A stretch of 64,000 bases of DNA from [Clostridium] aminophilum DSM 10710 (GTDB taxonomy: Bacteria > Bacillota > Clostridia > Lachnospirales > Lachnospiraceae), in NCBI RefSeq assembly GCF_000711825.1, contig NZ_JONJ01000001.1, positions 124,001 to 188,000 on the forward strand, given 5' to 3'. The position numbers and the translations under genes were made by a program. The notes beneath the pieces are model-generated. The model saw nothing but the letters and a program-made list of their open reading frames with translations. It had not been told where the DNA came from and ran no database searches. Within the stretch, counting starts at the first letter, position 1, and each line of letters opens with the position of its first letter. Shown one piece after another: positions 24,905 through 33,460 of the stretch.

Positions 24905-27082
24905 CTATAATTGCTGCCGTTTTATAAGATTTGCAAAAAAACCGCCTTTCTTCAGCAGTTCTTGATAATTGCCTTCCTCAATGATCCTGCCTTTATCAAG
25001 AACCAGTATCCTGTCGCAGTTCTGTATGGTCGAAAGCCTGTGCGCTATGACGATCCGGGTACAGTTAAGTTGATCCAGCGAATCCTGCACCACTTTCTGC
25101 GTGATGTTGTCAAGAGCACTTGTGGCCTCATCAAAAATCAGAATATTCGGCTTTGCCGCCAATGCCCTGGCGATCATGATTCTCTGTCTCTGCCCTCCGG
25201 ATATACCGCCGCCTCCCTGCGGAATAAGAGTCTTCATCTTCATCGGCATATTCCTGATATCCTCGGCTATTCCGGCTTTTTCTGCCGCCTCCCAGGCTTC
25301 CTCCATGCTGAGACCCGGAGCGGAAATGGCTATATTCCGGTAGATACTGTCATAAAACAGATTCCCGCTCTGCATTACCACGCCGATGCTGCGCCTGAGT
25401 GACCGCGGATCGATTCGTTCGACATCGATATCATCGTAGCTCACACTGCCCGAGACCGCTTTTTCGAATCCCATAAAGATTCGAACGAGTGTAGACTTGC
25501 CGCAGCCGCTTTTCCCGACGATCGCTACATACTCCCCCGGATGAACGGTGAAACTTACGCCATCCAGTATGAGCGGCAGATCCCTTCCGTACCGGAACGT
25601 CAGATCCTTCACTTCGATCTTTCCGCTCAAATGATCCACGATCAGCTTTTCCTTCGATACCTCCGGACACTCTTTCAGAATCTCATCTGACATTTTCAGA
25701 ACAGGTTTTAGCTTTATGACATCCTTACTCTTGTTCGAAAACGCGGTGATACTTCCCGTGAGCATTCCAAACGCGGCGACAAAAGCGACAAACTGGGAGA
25801 TCGATATGTTATCCGTAAACCCTTTATAAAAGGCGGCAAGCATCCCCATCATTGAGATGAACGCAATCATTTCCGTCTGAAATCTCACCGGAAAAACCGC
25901 GGGGTAGGCAACCTTCGCCTTCTTACTGTACAGTCCGGCCCATTTCGCCATGATTCTGGATTCGCTGCCGCTCAGTTTTATCCTTTGAATACCCTCATAT
26001 ACGGATATCGCCAGTCCCTGAATCTTTCTGTCCTGCTGCAGCTCAATGTTCAGCAGTCCATATGCCTGGAAGGTACCGATCGCCATGCAGACAAACTGAA
26101 GCAGAACAGTGATGACCGCAGGAACAAGCAGTTCGGGTACGATCACTGCTATCTGTATGATAAAAAGCATGGCCAGGCTTATATCAATTATCGGCACAAT
26201 CACCGAATCGATCAGTATTTGCGGGATCTCCCGCAGGTTGTCGAATACCCGGTATAATTCTCCCGTTGATTTCGAGGCAAAAAAGGATGTCGGAAAGTTT
26301 ATCATTCTCCCCATCACTCCATGAGTCAGATAGACCTCCATCCTCACCTTTACTCTGTCTGCATATCCCTGTTTTATCACCGCGATGATATAGGCTACCA
26401 TTGCCGAACTGATCAAAAGAAAGGAAAAGGATCCGACAAGTGTCATCGCTCCTGTCGGTATCACATATTCAAAGACCATTTTTGTGGCAAACGGGATCAG
26501 GAGCGAGACTCCCACAATCCCGATCCCGCTGAGAACAAGCATGGCCAGATCCGCCGCCGCCATGTTCTTAAAAAGCAACCCGGTAAGCTCATTTGCGGAT
26601 AAGGAGGAAAGCGGCAGCGGTTTATAAAAACAGATTGCCTCTTTTTCAAATTCTCCTGCATTATGACGGTCTAATTTTATTTTTTTATTCGATCGAAAGT
26701 CCGTATAATAATATCCGCCAAGCCGTCCCGGAATAAGCGCCAGAAGCTCATCGCTGTCCTTTTTGGATACCAGCAGCGGTCCGTCTCCGTTTTTCCACCA
26801 GTGATGTGTCAAAAGGATATGTCTGCGCATGATAGCAAAAGGCCGCGTGATATAATCCAGCATATCCTCCAGATCATTGTATTCCGGAACGTCCTGATCG
26901 GCCCTTACTCCCAGATAAAAACAGATTCTCTCTAATTCTTTTCTGACCTGCTCATCAGAGTTGATGCTGTAACGTATGCTTTCTCTGCCGGTCACAGCCT
27001 CATAAACATCCTGAAGCGCATTGTCCAGATCGATCTGATCACGATTTCTTCTTGCTAAAAACTGTTCACCAAAAATAGACAT
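24905..27082 (-). CDS. NHLM-type peptide export ABC transporter, ATP-binding subunit without peptidase
   Basis: A 725-residue ABC exporter. An N-terminal 150-residue soluble region, typical of the second transporter of NHLM cassettes, precedes the membrane domain (about 165-430) and the ATPase. The ATPase has Walker A GKSGCGKST, signature ISGGQRQR, Walker B NILIFDEATSALD and AHRLST. There is no C39 peptidase. It starts seven bases after the C39-ABC gene and lies directly upstream of the precursors, so the two ABC proteins probably act as a heteromeric exporter. Confidence 0.9.
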   Translation of the reverse strand: MSIFGEQFLARRNRDQIDLDNALQDVYEAVTGRESIRYSINSDEQVRKELERICFYLGVRADQDVPEYNDLEDMLDYITRPFAIMRRHILLTHHWWKNGDGPLLVSKKDSDELLALIPGRLGGYYYTDFRSNKKIKLDRHNAGEFEKEAICFYKPLPLSSLSANELTGLLFKNMAAADLAMLVLSGIGIVGVSLLIPFATKMVFEYVIPTGAMTLVGSFSFLLISSAMVAYIIAVIKQGYADRVKVRMEVYLTHGVMGRMINFPTSFFASKSTGELYRVFDNLREIPQILIDSVIVPIIDISLAMLFIIQIAVIVPELLVPAVITVLLQFVCMAIGTFQAYGLLNIELQQDRKIQGLAISVYEGIQRIKLSGSESRIMAKWAGLYSKKAKVAYPAVFPVRFQTEMIAFISMMGMLAAFYKGFTDNISISQFVAFVAAFGMLTGSITAFSNKSKDVIKLKPVLKMSDEILKECPEVSKEKLIVDHLSGKIEVKDLTFRYGRDLPLILDGVSFTVHPGEYVAIVGKSGCGKSTLVRIFMGFEKAVSGSVSYDDIDVERIDPRSLRRSIGVVMQSGNLFYDSIYRNIAISAPGLSMEEAWEAAEKAGIAEDIRNMPMKMKTLIPQGGGGISGGQRQRIMIARALAAKPNILIFDEATSALDNITQKVVQDSLDQLNCTRIVIAHRLSTIQNCDRILVLDKGRIIEEGNYQELLKKGGFFANLIKRQQL

Positions 27083-27089
27083 TTCTCAC

Positions 27090-29246
27090 CTATTCCGTCC
27101 TGACGAGCCGACTGTAATATCCCTCTTTTGCCAACAGCTCCTCATGAGTCCCTGTTTCAACGATTTCTCCGTCATCAAGGACAATGATTCTGTCGCAGTC
27201 CCGGATGGTAGACAATCGGTGTGCGATAATGATGCAGGTGATTCCTCTCTGGGATATCGACCTGGCAACCTCAAATTCCGTCCTGGCATCCAGCGCGCTG
27301 GTCGCCTCATCCAGAATCAGGATGGACGGTTCCGCGGAAAGTGCCCTCGCAATCTCAAGTCTCTGCTTCTGTCCGCCGGATAGATTTCTTCCGTTTTCCA
27401 GAAGCATGGAATTATATCCGCCTTTTCTGCTTATGATATCCTCATGGATTCCCGCATCTCTGGCAGCAAGGATCATGTCGAAATCCTCAATGGTCTCATC
27501 CCACATCTTTATGTTATTGCCAATCGAATCCTCGAACATCACCTGATCCTGATCCACCATGGCCACCGATGCCAGAAAGATCTCTCTTGGTATTTCATCT
27601 ATGGTTTTTCCGTCAAAGGTGATCTTCCCGTTCCATGGCCGGTACAATCCGGTCAGGAGCTTTGCCAGCGTGGATTTTCCGGAACCCGAACCGCCAACGA
27701 TTGCGATCCTGCTGCCTTTTTCAATGTCCAGTGAAAAATCCTCAATCAGCGGCTCGCTGAGTTTTGAATATCCAAAGGTCACGTTCTCTATTTTTATGCT
27801 TCCAATCAGTTTTTCCGCCTTCTCCAGTTCCTTCCCGGATATTTTTTCAGGAGTTTTCTCTGCAGGATAGTTTATGACATCGTCTATCCGCTCCATATCA
27901 GAGCTCATCTCCTGGATATCTTCCTGCGACTCAAGAAGCTTTTCGACCGGTCTGAAAAAACCGTTTAACAGACCATACACTGCGACAAAGCTGCCTTCCG
28001 TTATTCTGCCGGTCATAATGAGTGCGGCCCCGGCGGAGATGCACACCGCCAGCGCGGCTCTTTCCACGAGTTCCGGCAATGGCGACAAAATCCGGTTCAC
28101 CTCGGTAAACCGGGATCTGCTCGTGAGATAGGATGCATAATTTCCGGACCATTGTTCAAAAAAGCCGTTTTCCGCTCCACTGGCTTTGATGGTCTCGATC
28201 ATGGAAATGCCCATGACGGTTACCCCTTCCACCTTGCCTTCATCTCTTTTGGTGACACGCAGAGCATCGGTTCTCTTCGCATTGGTAAGCCATGCTGCGC
28301 AAAAATCAGCACAGACGGCCAGTATTCCTACTGCTGTCAGAATCACACTGTATCGAAGCATGATTCCTGCATAAACCGCAAGAAACACAATCTGTATGAC
28401 CAGCGGTGCGAAGGTCCCGGTCAGTATTCTGGCAACAACATCATTCTCGGTCTGTCTCTCTGTCAGATCTCCGGACATTCGCTGCGCAAAAAAATCCAGC
28501 GGATGTCCCAGAATGGTCCGGATAAACCTGATATTGGAAGTAATCGCCAGCTTTCCCATGGTTCTGCAGCTGACAATTACATTGATCCCGCCCATCAGAA
28601 GATGATATATTCCGGTAATTCCAAAAGCGAAGAGAAGCCCTGTCAGCGCTTCCCTGTCATTGAGTTCCAAAACCCTGCTCGCATAAATGTCCGAAAACAC
28701 GGGCACCACCACTTCGCAAACAGCTACGATAAGCGCCGTCAGCGTAATCAGTCCGAAACCGGTCTTATGCTCTCTGACTCTGCCTGCAAGAAATCTCAGC
28801 GCACTCTTTTTTGCCCCCTGGGGAACATAGTCTTTGGCCGGTTCCATATAGATATACAATCCGGAATACGAGTTTACAAATTCTTCATAGGGAATTCTTA
28901 CCTTCCCATAGGCAGGGTCATTCAAAAACGCCGTTCCGTTTTTGAAGCCGTTTAAAACCACAAAATGCTGTTCTTCCCACCAGACGATGCATGGAAAACG
29001 GCCTGCCTCGACGACCCTTTCGGGAGTATATTTTTTTACCGTGGTCTCAAATCCGTAATTACGCGCCGCCTTGACGATATTCAGCGCTTTACTGCCGTCT
29101 CTTGATACACCGCAGTCGCTCCTTACCTTCTCCAGCGGAATCCAGGATTTATAATATGCAAGTATCATCGCCAGGCAGGCTGCGCCGCATTCCAGCGCCT
29201 CCATCTGGAGAATGACCGGCGTGCTCACGACTTTTTTTCTTTTCAT
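27090..29246 (-). CDS. NHLM-type peptidase-containing ABC transporter (C39 peptidase, membrane domain, ATPase)
   Basis: A 718-residue exporter whose first 130 residues are a C39 cysteine peptidase: the oxyanion Gln14, catalytic Cys20 in EALECGAACLAM, His94 in EEQHFVVLNG and Asp110 in FLNDPAYG. A membrane domain and an ATPase with GGSGSGKST, LSGGQKQR and ILILDEATSALD follow. It should remove double-glycine leaders while exporting the core peptides. It is preceded by the HlyD-like gene (29 bases) and followed by its partner ABC gene. Confidence 0.93.
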   Translation of the reverse strand: MKRKKVVSTPVILQMEALECGAACLAMILAYYKSWIPLEKVRSDCGVSRDGSKALNIVKAARNYGFETTVKKYTPERVVEAGRFPCIVWWEEQHFVVLNGFKNGTAFLNDPAYGKVRIPYEEFVNSYSGLYIYMEPAKDYVPQGAKKSALRFLAGRVREHKTGFGLITLTALIVAVCEVVVPVFSDIYASRVLELNDREALTGLLFAFGITGIYHLLMGGINVIVSCRTMGKLAITSNIRFIRTILGHPLDFFAQRMSGDLTERQTENDVVARILTGTFAPLVIQIVFLAVYAGIMLRYSVILTAVGILAVCADFCAAWLTNAKRTDALRVTKRDEGKVEGVTVMGISMIETIKASGAENGFFEQWSGNYASYLTSRSRFTEVNRILSPLPELVERAALAVCISAGAALIMTGRITEGSFVAVYGLLNGFFRPVEKLLESQEDIQEMSSDMERIDDVINYPAEKTPEKISGKELEKAEKLIGSIKIENVTFGYSKLSEPLIEDFSLDIEKGSRIAIVGGSGSGKSTLAKLLTGLYRPWNGKITFDGKTIDEIPREIFLASVAMVDQDQVMFEDSIGNNIKMWDETIEDFDMILAARDAGIHEDIISRKGGYNSMLLENGRNLSGGQKQRLEIARALSAEPSILILDEATSALDARTEFEVARSISQRGITCIIIAHRLSTIRDCDRIIVLDDGEIVETGTHEELLAKEGYYSRLVRTE

Positions 29247-29275
29247 CGCACTTCCTCTGCAGGCATTGGGATAAT

Positions 29276-29857
29276 CTATCGGAACAGATAATGAATCGGC
29301 GGAACGGTATCATATTCGATCACGATCTCTGCCGGCTCTCCGTATGACATGACCGGCAGTTTCTCATCGATCGTCACATCCACTATGTATCTGTAATCCC
29401 CCAGGTCAAGGCTTTTCTGCTCCCAATCCGTTGTAAAGTTCAATTCCTCCAACGTCTTCATCACTTCTTTGGAATTCAACGGTACCGTGTAGACCAGCTC
29501 CGTACGTCCCCTGATTCTCCTGCCGTCTCTGAGAATCACGTTAACCGGCTTGTCGTGAATGATCTCGCCCGTTATCTGATTCGGATTCACGAGACACAGA
29601 AAAGTATCGACGTCGTAATCTCCGCTTTCAATCATCGCTTCGGTTAACTCGTCCTTTTCTGTCCGGTGATCGTAATTATATCCAACGCCGGTAGTTGTCA
29701 GCTTTAACGGTACTCTCCCGACATTCCCCCATATCAGTACCACCCCCAGAAAGACCAGCAGTGTGGCGATGGAAAGCCATATGGACGGAGTCGCCACGGG
29801 TATATAATTCGTTATTTTCTCAGGGGATTTTCCCAGATTCTTGCCGGATAACTTCAT
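29276..29857 (-). CDS. Short HlyD-like secretion accessory protein of the NHLM cassette
   Basis: A 193-residue protein with one membrane segment at about 25-45 and an extracytoplasmic beta-rich region (VILRDGRRIRGRTELVYTVPL, ending GEPAEIVIEYDTVPPIHYLFR), as in membrane fusion proteins. It lacks the long coiled coil and is shorter than usual for the family. GGGAGG lies seven bases before the ATG. It is the first gene of the export cassette. The gap upstream (29858-30171) holds a weak candidate -10 (TAGAAT near 29915) plus the terminator and repeat of the next operon. Confidence 0.75.
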   Translation of the reverse strand: MKLSGKNLGKSPEKITNYIPVATPSIWLSIATLLVFLGVVLIWGNVGRVPLKLTTTGVGYNYDHRTEKDELTEAMIESGDYDVDTFLCLVNPNQITGEIIHDKPVNVILRDGRRIRGRTELVYTVPLNSKEVMKTLEELNFTTDWEQKSLDLGDYRYIVDVTIDEKLPVMSYGEPAEIVIEYDTVPPIHYLFR

Positions 29858-30030
29858 CGCGATCCTCCCATTTCACATACAAACTGCCGGAAAATACATT
29901 ATTTTCTTTATTCTATTGTAAATCACATTTTCTAAAAACAAAAATAAAAATAACCAATTTTACGAAAACTTTCCGCCCGATATTGTATGCTGTGCACTGC
30001 CCGATCGATTCCAAAGGCTTAACCGGTCGC

Positions 30031-30077
30031 AAAAAAAGCGCCAGACCGGTGCTTTGTTACAAACACAGACTGACGCT
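30031..30077 (-). terminator. Terminator of the TetR redox operon
   Basis: On the minus strand, a long imperfect stem with GCGTCAG/CTGGCGC at its base and GTGTTTGT pairing with ACAAAGCAC near the loop is followed by seven T residues (complement of 30031-30037). It lies just beyond the dispersed repeat that follows the CMD-cupin stop. Confidence 0.78.
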
Positions 30078-30103
30078 TCCGTTTCCTTCTTCCGTTTTCG
30101 AAC

Positions 30104-30166
30104 AAAGTCCGCAAGCGGACTTCGGCTCCCCATCCCCTCAGTCCTGAGGGGAGCCCCGCGGACTTT
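30104..30166. repeat. Dispersed palindromic repeat, copy A
   Basis: AAAGTCCGC at 30104-30112 pairs with GCGGACTTT at 30158-30166. Inside are GTCCGCAAGCGGAC, GGCTCCCC/GGGGAGCC and CCCCTCAG/CTGAGGGG palindromes. Related copies in the same orientation lie at 44321 and 59728. This copy begins six bases past the CMD-cupin stop codon. Confidence 0.7.
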
Positions 30167-30171
30167 GCGCG

Positions 30172-30939
30172 TTACCGCTCTGCAGCCTTAGAATACTCTT
30201 CTTCTGACACAGGTTCACACCACTCATTGGCTGTTTCTTCCCCGTCAATTTCAACCGCAAGATGAGAAAACCAGGAGTCCGGTGCCGCTCCATGCCAGTG
30301 TTTTACTTCCGCGGGAATATGGATCACCGTACCCGGAGTCATCGCAACGGCTTCTTTTCCCCACTCCTGGTAATAACCTCTTCCGCCGATGCAAATAAGC
30401 ATCTGACCGCCGCCGGTCTTTGCGTGATGAATATGCCAGTTGTTTCTGCATCCGGGCTCAAAGGTCACATTGAACACCGCAACCTGCTCGGTTGAAACAG
30501 GAGCAAGATAACTCTGTCCTACAAAGAACTGTCCGTAAGGATTTGACTCGCCGATCGGAAAACAGATCGTATTCTGGTATCTGTCCTTCTCCGTGAGCTC
30601 CGGCACTTCTTCCTTCCATACTTCTTTTGCAAGGCGGAATACCGCCCAGCCCTTCGGCCAGCCAACATACATCGCGGCATGGGTTATGATCGCTGCCATT
30701 TCTTCCCTGCTGACTCCATGCGCCTTCGCATTCTGAAGATGGTATGTCAGAGAGGAATCCGTGATCCCCGATGCCATTAGAGCAACGACCGTAATGATGC
30801 ATTTGGTCTTCACATCAATGGCTTCTGCATTCCACACCTCGCCAAAGAGCACATCATCATTCAGATGGGCAAACATCGGCGCAAACTCACCGAGCTGATC
30901 TCGTCCCGCTGTCTGGACTATTTTCTCTCTCATTGCCAT
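30172..30939 (-). CDS. Carboxymuconolactone decarboxylase-like domain fused to a cupin
   Basis: About 255 residues in two domains. The first 110 resemble the AhpD/CMD fold (KTKCIITVVALMASGITDSSLTYHLQNAKAHGVSREE) but lack the CxxC redox pair of AhpD. The rest is a cupin with metal-site histidines in NNWHIHHAKTGGGQMLICIGGRGYY and VKHWHG. Stand-alone proteins of both families often neighbour aldo/keto reductases and flavodoxins, as here; the substrate is unknown. ATG 30939 follows GAGGAAA; the frame is open to 30978, but that would overlap the reductase gene. Confidence 0.85.
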   Translation of the reverse strand: MAMREKIVQTAGRDQLGEFAPMFAHLNDDVLFGEVWNAEAIDVKTKCIITVVALMASGITDSSLTYHLQNAKAHGVSREEMAAIITHAAMYVGWPKGWAVFRLAKEVWKEEVPELTEKDRYQNTICFPIGESNPYGQFFVGQSYLAPVSTEQVAVFNVTFEPGCRNNWHIHHAKTGGGQMLICIGGRGYYQEWGKEAVAMTPGTVIHIPAEVKHWHGAAPDSWFSHLAVEIDGEETANEWCEPVSEEEYSKAAER

Positions 30940-30944
30940 TTTCC

Positions 30945-31991
30945 TCACTTTCCGATCTTCTGATCTCCTATCGACCATACATGTCTCTTTGCCGCGTCAC
31001 TTCTCCCGTTCTGAGCCATCACACCGGCAAGCGGATGCGGTACGTATAACTCTTCCAGATACCGGATCTCATCGCCGGTCAATTCTAACCGGTCGGCCTT
31101 GGCTGCGTCTTCTATGTGGGAACGTTTTGTCGCTCCGACAACCGGTACCGTCACTCTGGTCAGAAGCCAGGCCAGCGAGATCTCCGTCATAGTCACGCCA
31201 TGTCTCCCGGCCAGTTCCGCTACCCGGTCTATGATCACACGGTCCTGTTCTTTGACCGCATCATACTTAAACTTCGCATAGGTATCCTCGGCTGCTCTCC
31301 TGGTATCACCTTCCCCGGGCTTTCTGGAGAGTCTTCCGCTTGCCAGTGCACTGTACGGGGTAAGCGCGATATTTTCTTCTTCACAATACGGCACCATCTC
31401 ACGCTCTTCTTCCCGGAAGATCAGATTATAGTGCCCCTGAACCGAGACAAATTTTGCAAACCCTTCCTTTTCCGCCAGCGCATTGGCCTTTGCAATCTGC
31501 CATGCAAAACAGTTTGAAATTCCGATATATCTTGCCTTTCCCGCTTTCACAATTCGGTTCAGGCCATCCATGATATCGTAAATGTCCGTATTCCAGTCCC
31601 ACATGTGATAAATATAGAGGTCCACATAATCCATGCCAAGGTTCTGAAGGCTTGTATCCATCATGTTCTCGATATGCTGCTGTCCCGTGATCCCTTTTTC
31701 CATCTCCTCCGGTGTCCTTGGAAGAAATTTGGTGGCAACAACCACATCCTCGCGCTTTGCGAAATCCCTGAGTGCACGCCCGACATACTGCTCACTGGTT
31801 CCGCTCTGATAAGCGATCGCCGTATCATAGAAATTCACTCCGAGTTCCAGACCTCTTTTGATGATCTCCCTCGAATGCTCCTCATCGATTGTCCAGCTGT
31901 GCTGCCCTCTTGACGCGTCGCCAAATCCCATACAGCCCATGCAGATGCGTGAAACATTCAATTCCGAATTCCCGAGTTTTGTATACTTCAT
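30945..31991 (-). CDS. Aldo/keto reductase
   Basis: A 348-residue NADPH-dependent oxidoreductase with the tetrad Asp-Tyr-Lys-His: FYDTAIAYQSGTSEQYVG, ATKFLPR and YIYHMWDW. SNCFAWQIAKA and the C-terminal cofactor segment VPVVGATKRSHIEDA follow. The second ATG (31991) is chosen because GGAGG lies seven bases before it, but only one base before the first ATG. It sits between the lipoprotein flavodoxin (36 bases upstream) and the CMD-cupin gene in the TetR operon. Confidence 0.92.
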   Translation of the reverse strand: MKYTKLGNSELNVSRICMGCMGFGDASRGQHSWTIDEEHSREIIKRGLELGVNFYDTAIAYQSGTSEQYVGRALRDFAKREDVVVATKFLPRTPEEMEKGITGQQHIENMMDTSLQNLGMDYVDLYIYHMWDWNTDIYDIMDGLNRIVKAGKARYIGISNCFAWQIAKANALAEKEGFAKFVSVQGHYNLIFREEEREMVPYCEEENIALTPYSALASGRLSRKPGEGDTRRAAEDTYAKFKYDAVKEQDRVIIDRVAELAGRHGVTMTEISLAWLLTRVTVPVVGATKRSHIEDAAKADRLELTGDEIRYLEELYVPHPLAGVMAQNGRSDAAKRHVWSIGDQKIGK

Positions 31992-32027
31992 CGTCATGCC
32001 TCCTGCTTCTGTCTGCCACTTCGACGA

Positions 32028-32702
32028 TTATCCAATTCCAAGTTTCCCGATCCATTTCACGAGCTCATCATCCGATGCACCCGCGCCGAATCGGCTGCCC
32101 GGAAGCCATGTGCCGGATCCTGCTTTTTCTGCAAGGTTATCACGGCTTTTCTCGATACCGCTTCCTCCCGAAGTGCAGAACGGTATGATCGTTTTTCCTT
32201 CAAAACGATAACTCTCTACAAACGTATCCATGATTCTCGGTTCTTCGCCCCACCAAATCGGATATCCAAGAAAAACCGTTTCATAATCATGTTCAACATC
32301 AATCCCGATGTCTTCAAATTCCGGTCTTACCGACGGATCATTCTGCTCTCTTGTCGTTCTGCTGCTCTTGTCATTGTAGTTGAGATCGGCATCACGATAC
32401 CGTTCCCTCGGGACAATCTCGCATAAATCCGCTCCTGTGACCGAAGCGATTCTTTCCGCAATCCGCTTTGTGGTACCTGTTGCTGAAAAATAAATCACCA
32501 GCACTTTTTTCTCATTGCTTTCCTGTACTGTACCAACGTTTTTTTCTGTTTTCAGATTCGCTGCTTCTTTTGAGATCTCTTGTTCACTCATATTTGCGGA
32601 AGCTGAACTGACAGCAGCTTTGTCCGCTGACCGGCTCGAACACCCCATAACCGCCAACATCGCAAACAACGCGATCAACAGCACGGAACCTATTTTTTTC
32701 AC
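32028..32702 (-). CDS. Flavodoxin-like lipoprotein
   Basis: A 224-residue protein with a lipoprotein signal peptide (VMGC, Cys21), a linker to about residue 65 and a flavodoxin domain. The domain shows the FMN loop YFSATGTTKRIAERIA, LGYPIWWGEEPRIMDTF and FCTSGGSGIEKS. It closely resembles the cytosolic flavodoxin at 13614 but would be anchored on the outer face of the membrane. An extracytoplasmic electron carrier or quinone reductase role is likely. Second gene of the TetR operon. Confidence 0.88.
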   Translation of the reverse strand: MKKIGSVLLIALFAMLAVMGCSSRSADKAAVSSASANMSEQEISKEAANLKTEKNVGTVQESNEKKVLVIYFSATGTTKRIAERIASVTGADLCEIVPRERYRDADLNYNDKSSRTTREQNDPSVRPEFEDIGIDVEHDYETVFLGYPIWWGEEPRIMDTFVESYRFEGKTIIPFCTSGGSGIEKSRDNLAEKAGSGTWLPGSRFGAGASDDELVKWIGKLGIG

Positions 32703-32763
32703 CCGACAACCTCCTTCTTTCGGACTTCTTTCAAACTTCTCTCAGACTTCCCTCCGACTTCAT

Positions 32764-33378
32764 TCATAAAACCAGCTTTAAAAACTGACAGGTCATTTCG
32801 TAAACCGTCACATCCCGATGGGACAGTTTCACGTCATCCATTGCTGATATCTGTTTTTCTGTGGGATACGCATACGGGTAGATTCCGTACATATAGGGAA
32901 AGAATGCATATCGTATCTGTTCCCTCTTCTGCTCGGACACTTTGAGATGCTTTTTCAGACATTCATCAAACAGTTCTATCGTCCTCTTAAAAATCCTCTT
33001 ATACTCTACAAGCAGTTCATCCCTGCTGTTTTCCTCTATTTCGTACAGATTCATCGCAGAAATCTTCAGAAGCGTTTTTCGTTCCTCCATTGATTTTGCG
33101 ATCGCTCCGGCCAAAGCATCCCGATCCATAACGGAATCTCTGTCCGTGATGTTTTTGAGGGCATCATTCCACTTCATATATTCGCGTGTCAGAAGACCTA
33201 AAAAGATTTCTTCTTTCGTCTGAAAATAATTGTAAATGGATGGCCTGGAAAAGCTGGTTTCCGTGCTGATCACCTTTATGTTAATGCTTTGAAAACCCAA
33301 TGTTTCATATAGTTTTTCGCAGGCATCCATGATTTCCTCTCTTCTTTTGTCAATGGTCTCTTTCAGTTCTACTGCCAT
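32764..33378 (-). CDS. TetR/AcrR family transcriptional regulator
   Basis: A 204-residue regulator with the TetR helix-turn-helix at about 10-55 (AISTETSFSRPSIYNYFQTKEEIFLGLL-like segment) and a helical ligand domain. ATG 33378 follows GAGGAG. Its own promoter carries a TTGAC-N5-GTCAA dyad over the -35 box, and two more copies flank the promoter of the neighbouring aldo/keto reductase. It very likely represses both transcripts until an aldehyde, quinone or similar ligand binds. Confidence 0.88.
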   Translation of the reverse strand: MAVELKETIDKRREEIMDACEKLYETLGFQSINIKVISTETSFSRPSIYNYFQTKEEIFLGLLTREYMKWNDALKNITDRDSVMDRDALAGAIAKSMEERKTLLKISAMNLYEIEENSRDELLVEYKRIFKRTIELFDECLKKHLKVSEQKREQIRYAFFPYMYGIYPYAYPTEKQISAMDDVKLSHRDVTVYEMTCQFLKLVL

Positions 33379-33414
33379 AATCCGTCTCCTCATAACTGTG
33401 TATCAATGCATTTT

Positions 33415-33444
33415 ATATTAGCTTCCTGTTGACACGCAGTCAAT
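33415..33444 (-). promoter_or_regulatory. TetR operon promoter with overlapping operator
   Basis: On the minus strand, TTGACT (complement of 33438-33443), a 17-base spacer and TAATAT (complement of 33415-33420). The palindrome TTGAC-N5-GTCAA (33429-33443) covers the -35 box. Confidence 0.75.
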
Positions 33445-33460
33445 CCCGGAGCAAAAAAAA

